DNA from: an uncultured Collinsella sp.
Lineage (GTDB): Bacteria; Actinomycetota; Coriobacteriia; Coriobacteriales; Coriobacteriaceae
DNA: 15,740 bases
Reading direction: 5' to 3'
Assembly (NCBI GenBank): GCA_934630375.1
Contig: CAKTVQ010000029.1
Location: forward strand, 1 to 15,740
Part shown: one piece after another, positions 7,356 to 13,874 of the stretch
Position numbering within the stretch: position 1 is the stretch's first letter
How the letters are laid out: every line of letters begins with the position of its first letter
Program-made: the position numbers and the translations under genes
The notes under the pieces: generated by a model
Databases searched by the model: none
Told to the model about the DNA's origin: nothing
The model's input: only the letters and a program-made list of their open reading frames with translations

Positions 7356-7394
7356 GTAATCACATCCAATGCGTTGGTGAATCGAGCAGAGGAT

Positions 7395-7423
7395 ACTTTA
7401 GAGCTTTTGCAAGGGAAACGTAA
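7395..7423 (-). promoter_or_regulatory. Possible promoter of gtrA-like copy 1
   Basis: On the minus strand, TTACGT (7423-7418) and TAAAGT (7400-7395) are separated by 17 nt and lie about 40 nt before the GTG start, in an AT-rich island. Both hexamers are imperfect, so this is a weak call. Confidence 0.3.
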
Positions 7424-7452
7424 GGTCTTTGCCAAGAACTATACGAACTCGC

Positions 7453-7491
7453 CAAATTTTCAAGAGCTAATCCGCAAACGTTGAAAATTTG
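7453..7491. repeat. Perfect 11-bp inverted repeat, 17-bp spacer, in gtrA intergenic region
   Basis: CAAATTTTCAA (7453-7463) and TTGAAAATTTG (7481-7491) are exact reverse complements. They sit in the AT-rich gap between the two gtrA-like genes, upstream of the possible promoter of copy 1. The arms are too AT-rich for a good terminator; a two-half-site operator is more plausible. Confidence 0.7.
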
Positions 7492-7573
7492 CCCGTAAAC
7501 GAGCAAAGTCCACGAACAACACAGCGCTCGACGCGCGTCATCCGTGGGCATCGCAAAGCTGTAAGGTTGCGAG

Positions 7574-7969
7574 TTACTTGGTCTCGTCGCCTTCCAGGAA
7601 GATCTTGCGCGTTACAAAGTTGTAGACCATGACAAGCGCGGTGGCGCAGATCTTGGCGATATTGGCCTCGAATCCCAGGCCGGCGTTGAGTGTCAACACG
7701 ATACCGTCGTTGAGTGCCAGGCCGATCACGGACAGCACGACAAAGATAATGAACTCGCGGCGGCGGCTCATGCCCTCCTTGTGTGCAAACACGTACTTCA
7801 TGCTGGCGAGGTAGTTAAAGATGAGCGAGACGATAAAGCCGCTGGTGTTGGCGATTAGGATGTTGAGGCCCAGACCGTAGTGGAGCAGATTCATAATGCC
7901 AAAGTCGATGACCGTGGCAATGACGCCGACGACGCCAAACTTCATGATCTGCGCAAGGAGCTTTTGCAT
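7574..7969 (-). CDS. GtrA family membrane protein (copy 2)
   Basis: A 131-aa protein with four membrane segments (about 10-30, 37-57, 73-95 and 103-120), a MKFGVVG motif entering the first helix and NYLASMKYVF after the second, as in the GtrA family of presumed lipid-linked sugar translocation partners. The ATG at 7969 is preferred because AGGCAGGT lies just upstream. A longer reading from TTG at 8032 adds 21 residues without membrane character and would begin inside a hairpin. The gene lies 78 nt after the fructose-bisphosphatase stop on the same strand and may be cotranscribed with it. No glycosyltransferase partner is seen nearby. Confidence 0.85.
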   Translation of the reverse strand: MQKLLAQIMKFGVVGVIATVIDFGIMNLLHYGLGLNILIANTSGFIVSLIFNYLASMKYVFAHKEGMSRRREFIIFVVLSVIGLALNDGIVLTLNAGLGFEANIAKICATALVMVYNFVTRKIFLEGDETK

Positions 7970-7998
7970 GGTACCTGCCTTAGGGTGGCGCCGGGACG

Positions 7999-8041
7999 CC
8001 GTGGGGATGACAAACTCAGCAAGTTTAGCCAATCCCCACGG
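7999..8041 (-). other. Hairpin between fbp and gtrA-like copy 2
   Basis: CCGTGGGGAT (7999-8008) and ATCCCCACGG (8032-8041) are a perfect 10-bp inverted repeat, with a nested AAACT/AGTTT (8012-8016 and 8022-8026). It begins 6 nt after the fbp stop on the minus strand. There is no T-run, so it may stabilise the fbp 3' end, attenuate read-through or mark a processing site. Confidence 0.65.
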
Positions 8042-8047
8042 GTGGAG

Positions 8048-9964
8048 CTAGGCGCGCTCCTCGATAGCACCGTTTCTATACGCATCGAGCAGCTGGCGCA
8101 GGTCCTGGATTTGGCTGCGAATCTTGGCGCCGGTATCGGTATCGCTGACCATGCGGCGGCGGTCGGCCTCGTCAAAGCGGTTGGTCTCGCTCTCGATATC
8201 CACGTTGCGCGTGAGCGCTTCGGCAACCGTGGTAAAGGCTTGGTGCGACTTAAGGCGACATCCGCGTGAGCTCGAGATAAGCGTGTAGCCGGCGATGCCC
8301 GTCTTGGGATGGTAGGCGCGGCAGAAGCCGCCATCGATGACCAGCAGCTTGCCCTCGGCTCGGATGGGCTGCTCGCCCTTGGTGGTTTTAACGGGCGTGT
8401 GGCCGTTGATGATGTGACCGGTCGGTGAACATGCCATGGGCGCGACGCCAAACTCGCGCATGATGTCGTCGCAGACCGAGGGCGACTTGGTAAGTGTAAA
8501 GTACGGGTCCATCGGCTCGACCCAGGTGCTCGTATCGGCGATATAGGCGCGCTCAAAGGTACGCACCAGGCGTCCGCTGGCGGGTGAGTTAAAGCCGATC
8601 CACAGGTACCACATCCAGTCGAGGGCGTCGCGGTCGCCCACGCGCCAGGCGCGGCGGGCGATGTGGTCGCAAAAATCGAGATAATCGCGGCCAGCGTGCC
8701 AGGTGCCCAGGCAGTTCATGCTGCTAAAGGTGCCGTCTTCGTTGAGCGGCACGCAGCCGTGGAACAGCAGGTTGCCGTTGGCGACCTTGTACATCGAGCC
8801 ATGAGAATAGAGGAAATCGATATGGCGATGCAGGTGATCGGCGGTGACAAACTCGGACACGAGCTTGTCGATGATGTGCTGCTCCTCGGGCGTGAGCGTA
8901 TAGGGGTCCGCCGGGTCGACGGTGGGGAAGTCGTTGGTCGTGAGCGGCCACACGCTGCCGTCGGCGAGCGTGACCGTGCCGGTGTCGTGATCGATCTTGT
9001 CGAGTAACAGGCGGTCGGTCATGTCGAACTCGGGGTGGCGCTGGATAATCTGGCCCTCGAGCTTAAAGAGCAGGACGTTGATGGCCTTGATCAGCGGGGT
9101 GATGGACTCACCGGCGGTGTAGGTGGCATCGGCAAAGGCGACAAGCTCACGCAGCGAGATGCCGTAGTCGTTCTCCAGGATCTCGTAGTTGTCGTAGCGT
9201 AGGTTGTTGCGCAGCACCGTGGCGATGCAGGCGGGCTCACCGGCCGCAGCGCCCATCCACAGCAGGTCGTGGTTGCCCCACTGGATGTCGAGTGAATGGT
9301 AGGTGAGCAGACGGTCCATAATCTTGGCCGCGCCGCCGCCGCGGTCGAAGATGTCGCCCACCAGGTGCAGGTGGTCGACGGCCAGGCGCTTGATGAGCGA
9401 GGCGAGCGACTCGATAAAGTCGTCGGCGCTGGCGGTCTCCAGAATGGACTCCACGATGCGCTCGTGATAACGCACGCGATAGTTGTTCTCGTCCGGATGC
9501 GTGTGCAGCAGCTCGTCGATGATGTAGGCGTAATCGCGTGGGATGGCCTTACGCACCTTGGAGCGCGTATAGCGGCTCGAAAGCGAGCGGGCGACCATGA
9601 TGAGCTGGTCAAGCATCGTCTTGTACCAGGTGGGCGAGTCCTCGCGCCGGCTGCGGACTAGCTCGATCTTCTCGCGCGGGTAGTAGATGAGTGTGCACAG
9701 CTCGCCCTTCTCGTCAAAGGAGAGCGTGTCGCCAAAGATCTCGTCGACATGTTCGCGCACGACGCCCGAGCAGTTGTTGAGGATGTGCATAAAGGCTTCG
9801 TACTCGCCATGCACGTCGCTCATAAAATGCTCGGTGCCCTTTGGCAGGTTGAGGATGGCCGAGAGGTTGATGATCTCGGTAAACGCGGATTGCTCGGTGG
9901 GAAACTGTCTCGACAGCAGACGCAGATACTTGAAGTCTTGCGGATTGCGATCGAATGCGACCAT
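8048..9964 (-). CDS. fbp: Class III fructose-1,6-bisphosphatase
   Basis: A 638-aa protein of the Firmicutes-type (class III) fructose-1,6-bisphosphatase family, which hydrolyses fructose 1,6-bisphosphate to fructose 6-phosphate in gluconeogenesis. It carries the calcineurin-like metallophosphatase signature in order: SDVHGE (residues 49-54), GDIFDRG (203-209) and GNHD (230-233). Its length is near that of the Bacillus subtilis enzyme. The ATG at 9964 is chosen because GGAAGGTG lies 4 nt upstream and the product begins MVAFDRNPQDFKYL; an upstream TTG at 10009 would fall inside an inverted repeat and lacks a binding site. The gene is transcribed divergently from the DegV-family gene across a 320-nt region with candidate operators. 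Cytoplasmic. No missing key residues were noticed. Confidence 0.95.
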   Translation of the reverse strand: MVAFDRNPQDFKYLRLLSRQFPTEQSAFTEIINLSAILNLPKGTEHFMSDVHGEYEAFMHILNNCSGVVREHVDEIFGDTLSFDEKGELCTLIYYPREKIELVRSRREDSPTWYKTMLDQLIMVARSLSSRYTRSKVRKAIPRDYAYIIDELLHTHPDENNYRVRYHERIVESILETASADDFIESLASLIKRLAVDHLHLVGDIFDRGGGAAKIMDRLLTYHSLDIQWGNHDLLWMGAAAGEPACIATVLRNNLRYDNYEILENDYGISLRELVAFADATYTAGESITPLIKAINVLLFKLEGQIIQRHPEFDMTDRLLLDKIDHDTGTVTLADGSVWPLTTNDFPTVDPADPYTLTPEEQHIIDKLVSEFVTADHLHRHIDFLYSHGSMYKVANGNLLFHGCVPLNEDGTFSSMNCLGTWHAGRDYLDFCDHIARRAWRVGDRDALDWMWYLWIGFNSPASGRLVRTFERAYIADTSTWVEPMDPYFTLTKSPSVCDDIMREFGVAPMACSPTGHIINGHTPVKTTKGEQPIRAEGKLLVIDGGFCRAYHPKTGIAGYTLISSSRGCRLKSHQAFTTVAEALTRNVDIESETNRFDEADRRRMVSDTDTGAKIRSQIQDLRQLLDAYRNGAIEERA

Positions 9965-9991
9965 GAAACACCTTCCGATAGGGCTGGTAAA

Positions 9992-10021
9992 ACTGATAAA
10001 CAGCGTCAAACGTTTATCAGT
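9992..10021. promoter_or_regulatory. 10-bp inverted repeat in the fbp leader, candidate operator
   Basis: ACTGATAAAC (9992-10001) and GTTTATCAGT (10012-10021) are exact reverse complements around a 10-nt spacer, 28 nt upstream of the fbp start codon. The geometry suits a dimeric repressor or a leader hairpin. No regulator is identified. Confidence 0.55.
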
Positions 10022-10144
10022 ATGCGCCGCTTTTGTTTCGATTTTGCGCCAGCGGCTGAATTGTCGGCTGAACGGTTTGGTAAATCGATTTAGTGAAGGT
10101 AGATATGGCGGTTGGGTGGAGACGATAGAGGGTGTTTTCTCAGA

Positions 10145-10172
10145 TATTTATGCGTGGGGTCGGTGGAAACAA
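10145..10172 (-). promoter_or_regulatory. Possible fbp promoter
   Basis: On the minus strand, TTGTTT (10172-10167) and TAAATA (10150-10145) are 16 nt apart. This would give a leader of about 170 nt containing the ACTGATAAAC inverted repeat. The hexamers are imperfect and other starts closer to the gene are possible. Confidence 0.3.
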
Positions 10173-10247
10173 TGGTGGTAAAGATGTTCGCTATTTTTGG
10201 TTCGATTTGGTAAATAGTGGACATATGTACCGTATGTAGGCTCACTG

Positions 10248-10256
10248 TGCGATAAT
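10248..10256 (+). promoter_or_regulatory. Extended -10 promoter of the degV-family gene
   Basis: TGC followed by GATAAT (10251-10256) matches an extended -10 element; no good -35 is present, as is common for this class. The start would lie near 10263, giving a leader of roughly 22 nt that carries AAGGAG (10272-10277). The upstream inverted repeat ACATA-N7-TATGT could be a regulator site. Confidence 0.5.
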
Positions 10257-10284
10257 TTGCGCAGCAATGAGTAAGGAGCCCCAT

Positions 10285-11175
10285 ATGAGTGATTTTGTCC
10301 TGACCTGTGAATCCGCCGCCGATCGAACTCGGGAGTTCTTTGAATCGCGCAATATCCCTGTCGTGTGTTTTCATTACGAGCTCGACGATGTTGTCTATAC
10401 GGACGATCTGTATCAGTCGATTACGCCGGACGAGTTTTTTGCCCAGATTGCCGCAGGCGCCATGCCCAAGACGTCTCAGGTGAGCGTGGGTGAGTACGAG
10501 GAGTTTTGGGAGCCGCTTGTTGCCGAGGGTAAAGACGTGCTGCACCTGACGTTGTCGTCGGGTATTTCGGGTACGTATGGCTCGGCTTGCGTTGCGGCGC
10601 AGATGCTTGCGGATCGCTATCCCCAGGGCGGCAAGGTGCGCGTCATCGATTCGCTGGCGGCGTCTTCGGGCTTTGGCCTGCTGGCGGAATGTGCCGCCGA
10701 CGTGCGCGATAGCGGGGCTTCACTCGACGAGACGGCTGCCTGGATCGAGGAGCACAAGCTCAACCTGCACCACTGGTTCTTCTCGACCGATCTGTCGAGC
10801 TACCTGCGCGGCGGTCGCATTTCGGCTGCGAGCGCGATCATCGGCACGGCGCTTAAGATTTGCCCGCTTATGACGGTCGATTGCGAAGGTGGGCTGTCGC
10901 CACGTGAGAAGATTCGCACTAAGAAGCGCGCGATTTCCGAGATGGCTAAGACCATGATGGCACACGTGCAGGACGGTGCGGATTATTCGGGTAAGTGCGT
11001 CATGTCGCACTCGGCGTGCCGCGAGGATGCCGAGGCAGTTGCGGCGCTGATCGAGGAACAGATTCCGCAGCTTAAAGGCAAGATTGAGATCAATAACATC
11101 GGTACTCTGATTGGCTCGCATACCGGACCTGGTACGGTGGCGCTCTTCTTTATGGGCGACAAGCGCGTGGATTAG
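10285..11175 (+). CDS. DegV family (FakB-like) fatty-acid-binding protein
   Basis: A 296-aa protein of the DegV/EDD-fold family. Members bind a fatty acid and, as FakB subunits, present it to the kinase FakA for phosphorylation and entry into phospholipid synthesis; other members have unknown ligands. Family marks are TSQ (63-65), SSGISGTY (91-98, the usual S-x-LSGTY), a DSL strand (122-124) and RGGRIS (175-180). The length is typical. The ATG at 10285 is chosen because AAGGAG ends 7 nt upstream; an in-frame ATG at 10267 precedes that site and so would be an unlikely start. The gene stands alone between a divergent fbp and a convergent TIM-barrel gene. No FakA-like gene is in the window. Confidence 0.92.
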   Translation: MSDFVLTCESAADRTREFFESRNIPVVCFHYELDDVVYTDDLYQSITPDEFFAQIAAGAMPKTSQVSVGEYEEFWEPLVAEGKDVLHLTLSSGISGTYGSACVAAQMLADRYPQGGKVRVIDSLAASSGFGLLAECAADVRDSGASLDETAAWIEEHKLNLHHWFFSTDLSSYLRGGRISAASAIIGTALKICPLMTVDCEGGLSPREKIRTKKRAISEMAKTMMAHVQDGADYSGKCVMSHSACREDAEAVAALIEEQIPQLKGKIEINNIGTLIGSHTGPGTVALFFMGDKRVD

Positions 11176-11210
11176 TTTGCCCCATCACATCGCTGCATGA
11201 TTGCTCAAAC

Positions 11211-11248
11211 GAAAACGGCCCGCCTCACGTTTGTGGGGCGGGCCTTGC
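11211..11248. terminator. Bidirectional terminator between degV-family and TIM-barrel genes
   Basis: GGCCCGCCTCAC (11217-11228) pairs with GTGGGGCGGGCC (11233-11244) over 12 bp, including one G-U, around a GTTT loop. The minus-strand exit has a T-rich run (GTTTTCGTTT), and the plus-strand exit has TTGCTGTT. It serves the convergent genes on both sides, most strongly the minus-strand one. Confidence 0.85.
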
Positions 11249-11256
11249 TGTTGGGG

Positions 11257-12348
11257 TTAGCGTTTCTTTCCGCGGAAGAAGAAGCCGTGCAGTGACGGCT
11301 TGAGGCCGCGGTTGGCGCGATGCTCCTCGACGCGCTCGTGGATCGAAGCGACGCGCTCGATGACTTCGTCGGGAATCGGCACGTCGGGATTCATGTTCTC
11401 GACCTGGCTGACCTCGGCGGCGGAGACCTGGTCGATAATGGGCACATCGTCGTGCGAGATGACAGGTGTGGCGTCTTCCTTCATCTTGCGATAACGCTGC
11501 ATCATGTCGGTCTGTAGCTGCTGGGCCGAAGGCGGCGTCCAGATGATGGCGTTGGCGCCGGCGGCGATGGTTTCACGGATGCTCTCGGGCGTCTTGCCGC
11601 CCGGCGCGATGAGCGGCAGGTTGGGATAGTGCTTGCGCAGCTCGCGTAGGACCTGGGGCGTGTTCTTGCCGGCGGCGATGTTGAGAATCTTGGCTCCAGC
11701 GCGCACCTTGGCGTGGGCATCGTCGTCGCAGCGAACGACCGTAGCGATGACGGGGATGTCGGCGATGTTGGTGATGTGCTCGACCATCTCGGCGGTGGCG
11801 GGGGAGTTGACCACACAGCCCGCCGCGCCCTGCATCTCGGAGACGGCTGCCATCTGAACGGAGCGCTTGCCGGTGGTGGTGCCACCGCCCACGCCTACGA
11901 AGACCGGGCACTCGGCGACGGTCAGCAGCGCCTGCGTAATGGCGGGCTGCGGCGTGAAGGGGTAAACGGCAAAGACGGCATCGGCGTTGGAGTTGCGGAT
12001 GACCGCGACGTCGGTGGTGTAGATGAGCGATTTGATACGACGGCCGAAGAGCGTGAAGCCGCTGGCCTCCTCAATCTCGTCGGGCATGCGGAGGGCCGCC
12101 TTGCGCAGGCGTCCGTCGATGGGCAGGGGCTCCATAGGGAGCAGGCCGTTGGGCGTGACGGCTACCTGGGGTTCGGTGAACTCGTCTGCGAGCTCGACCT
12201 CGGAGAAATCGACCGAGGCGACAATGTCCTCGTGAACCTCGGCGGGCACATCGATGGGGGCTTGGTCGTTTGTCGCGGCAGGCGTGTCGAAAGAGCTGGT
12301 GCCGACGAAGGCGTCGACGCGCTCATTTAGATCGTTGAGGGTATCCAT
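11257..12348 (-). CDS. TIM-barrel phosphate-binding-like protein of unknown function
   Basis: A 363-aa protein. The central part (about residues 77-290) reads as a (beta/alpha)8 barrel of the phosphate-binding type: alternating strands VAVIRN, AVFAVYPF, VFVGVGGG, VIATVV and ILNIAAG, a Gly-rich loop GVGGGTTTGKRS (152-163), and a C-terminal phosphate-loop-like APGGKTPESI followed by GANAIIWTPP (265-273). Similar proteins of about 240 residues in lactic acid bacteria and relatives are, from memory, often named only 'hydrolase'; I know of no proven reaction. This copy carries an acidic, disordered N-terminal tail (1-75) and a charged C-terminal tail (about 290-363) ending FFFRGKKR. The ATG at 12348 has only a weak upstream site. 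It is divergent from a small membrane-protein gene. An aldolase- or epimerase-like activity on a phosphorylated substrate is conceivable. Confidence 0.8.
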   Translation of the reverse strand: MDTLNDLNERVDAFVGTSSFDTPAATNDQAPIDVPAEVHEDIVASVDFSEVELADEFTEPQVAVTPNGLLPMEPLPIDGRLRKAALRMPDEIEEASGFTLFGRRIKSLIYTTDVAVIRNSNADAVFAVYPFTPQPAITQALLTVAECPVFVGVGGGTTTGKRSVQMAAVSEMQGAAGCVVNSPATAEMVEHITNIADIPVIATVVRCDDDAHAKVRAGAKILNIAAGKNTPQVLRELRKHYPNLPLIAPGGKTPESIRETIAAGANAIIWTPPSAQQLQTDMMQRYRKMKEDATPVISHDDVPIIDQVSAAEVSQVENMNPDVPIPDEVIERVASIHERVEEHRANRGLKPSLHGFFFRGKKR

Positions 12349-12539
12349 GGAAGCTCGATTCTATGTGATGACGGCCGGCGCGATGCAGCCGGAATTGCGA
12401 ATGCTAAATCGTTTGACGAGTTGATTTTTCCCCGCCGCGCCATCCGTTAGACCGAAGGGCCGGCGAACGTGAAGGAGCTGTGGTGGCGGGTATTGAGGTG
12501 CTATCTTGAATGTCCCGTTTAAAAGAGAGGTGACGCGGT
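12349..12539. other. Intergenic region between TIM-barrel gene and small membrane-protein gene
   Basis: A 191-bp divergent gap. A TTGACG at 12413-12418 has no convincing -10 at normal spacing, and a short CCGGC/GCCGG hairpin occurs near 12374-12391. AAGGAG (12472-12477) precedes a 9-codon GTG frame ending at 12509, which could be a leader peptide but has no other support. Confidence 0.3.
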
Positions 12540-12710
12540 ATGGAATTGACAGCAATGTTTAGCTCGATTGGCCTGTGCGTGGGCGCAATCGTTGCCGCCG
12601 CGGTCATCTACTTTGTGGTCACGGCCATTAAGGGCAAAAGGGCCGAACGCAAGGAGCGCGCGACGCTTAAACAGCATCGCGACCAGCAGAGCAAACGCGC
12701 ACGGAGATAG
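12540..12710 (+). CDS. Small single-pass membrane protein, 56 aa
   Basis: A short open frame beginning MELTAMFSSIGL with GAGAGG (12525-12530) 9 nt upstream of the ATG. Residues about 8-30 form one hydrophobic segment (VGAIVAAAVIYFVVTAI), followed by a strongly basic tail rich in K, R and Q that ends KRARR. The positive tail predicts that the C-terminus stays in the cytoplasm. Codon use (G/C-ending, clean frame up to TAG at 12708) matches the neighbours. Function unknown. It is divergent from the TIM-barrel gene and convergent with the RNA methyltransferase gene, whose stop is only 24 nt away; no clear terminator lies between them. Confidence 0.65.
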   Translation: MELTAMFSSIGLCVGAIVAAAVIYFVVTAIKGKRAERKERATLKQHRDQQSKRARR

Positions 12711-12734
12711 CTTGTTGAGTTTTGGATCCGTGCG

Positions 12735-13838
12735 CTAGCTGCGTTTTCGGATCAGGGCAATGTAGAAGCCCTCAAAGTCGCGGCTAGGCGGAATGGTGAG
12801 CGTGCCGGACAGGCCGTTGGCGATGGCCGATACCTGACCCGCGGCAATGGCCTCGGTTAGGGCGTTGGACTCGATGCGCGGCTCCTCGCCAGCTTCCTGG
12901 GCGCGGCGTGCCTCACTTTCGCTTGGCGTGCCGTCGAGGGGGATGAGCTCGCAGTCCATATGCTTGTCGAGGGCCTCTTGCAGGGCGTCCTCGTTTTCCT
13001 GCGGCAAGATCGAACAAGTCGAATAGACGAGCGTGCCGCCCGGTTTGAGGGTTCCCATGGCGCGGTCCAGAAGCGCACGCTGCGAGCGGGCGCATTTGAC
13101 GAGCAGCTGCTCGGTCAGGCCGCGCAGGGTTTTCTCGTTGCCGCTGATAACGGTGCCCGTGCCGGTGCAGGGAGCGTCGAGCAGGATGCGGTCAAAGCGG
13201 AAGAACTCGTCGAGCTCGCGTGCGTCGGTGCGCATGACGGGCACGTTTTTTGCGCCTTGGCGGTGGAGGTTGGCTTCGAGCTTCTCGGCGCGGGGAATGC
13301 TCATCTCGCAGGCGGTAAGGTGCGCCTGCCCCTGCGTGAGGGCGGCGATCTGCGTCGTCTTGCCGCCAGGGGCTGCGCACATGTCCAGGATGTCCTCGCC
13401 TACCTGAGCGCCCAGGACCAGCGGCGGCATCATGGACGACAGGCTCTGCAGGTAGATCTTGCCGTCGCGGTAGATGTCGAGATCCCACAGATCGGAAACC
13501 TGGGCCTCGGGCAGGATGAAGGCGTCTGGGTACCAGGTGACGGGGTTGTGAGCGATGCCGGCGGCATCGAGCGCCGCAGCGATGTCCTCGACGGTTGCCT
13601 TGAGCGTGTTGGCGCGCAGCGTGACCGGGCGTGTGGCCGCGGCGCCGAAGCCCTCGATCATGAGCTCGGCATCGGCGGGCGCATAGGCGCCGGCGACCGT
13701 GTCGACCATAAAGCGCGGCAGGTCGGCGGCGGAGTGTTGGGCGGCAAGCTGGTCGGAAAGCTCGGTAGCAGCAAACTGCCTGAGCTTGAGCTCGGCCTTG
13801 ACCTGCTTTTTCTGCTTACGACGACGCGGCTTGGACAT
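12735..13838 (-). CDS. RsmB/RsmF/NOP2-family RNA m5C methyltransferase
   Basis: A 367-aa S-adenosylmethionine-dependent RNA cytosine-5 methyltransferase of the NOL1/NOP2/Sun family. It shows DMCAAPGGKTTQ (residues 152-163, AdoMet loop), DAPCTGTG (221-228, motif IV cysteine) and YSTCS (272-276, motif VI catalytic cysteine), with both cysteines in place. The N-terminus is very basic (SKPRRRKQKKQ), suiting RNA contact. It lacks the NusB-like N-terminal domain of Escherichia coli RsmB, so rRNA is likely but the exact target base cannot be assigned. The ATG at 13838 has AAGGA 10 nt upstream. It starts 36 nt after the stop of the MetRS-like gene on the same strand, so the two probably share a transcript. 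Confidence 0.92.
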   Translation of the reverse strand: MSKPRRRKQKKQVKAELKLRQFAATELSDQLAAQHSAADLPRFMVDTVAGAYAPADAELMIEGFGAAATRPVTLRANTLKATVEDIAAALDAAGIAHNPVTWYPDAFILPEAQVSDLWDLDIYRDGKIYLQSLSSMMPPLVLGAQVGEDILDMCAAPGGKTTQIAALTQGQAHLTACEMSIPRAEKLEANLHRQGAKNVPVMRTDARELDEFFRFDRILLDAPCTGTGTVISGNEKTLRGLTEQLLVKCARSQRALLDRAMGTLKPGGTLVYSTCSILPQENEDALQEALDKHMDCELIPLDGTPSESEARRAQEAGEEPRIESNALTEAIAAGQVSAIANGLSGTLTIPPSRDFEGFYIALIRKRS

Positions 13839-13874
13839 CCGTCTTTCCTTCCCATTCCATTACATGTCGAGTGT

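Larger units (their letters stand above)
9965..10284. other. Divergent fbp-degV intergenic region
   Basis: This 320-bp gap is lower in GC than its flanks. Besides the elements listed separately, the 10-mer TTTGGTAAAT occurs twice in the same orientation (10076-10085 and 10206-10215), and ACATA-N7-TATGT (10221-10237) sits in the -35 zone of the DegV-gene promoter. No RNA gene or convincing extra coding frame is seen. Confidence 0.5.

Noticed and set aside
12483..12509. 9-codon leader peptide with upstream AAGGAG
   Set aside because: It could be a leader for the small membrane-protein gene, but the spacing is short, the peptide has no regulatory codon run and no attenuator hairpin follows. Chance is as likely.
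12711..12760. Terminator between the small membrane-protein gene and the RNA methyltransferase gene
   Set aside because: GATCCG/CGGATC can pair across about 24 nt and the region around GCTAGC is partly palindromic, but neither direction has a T-run.
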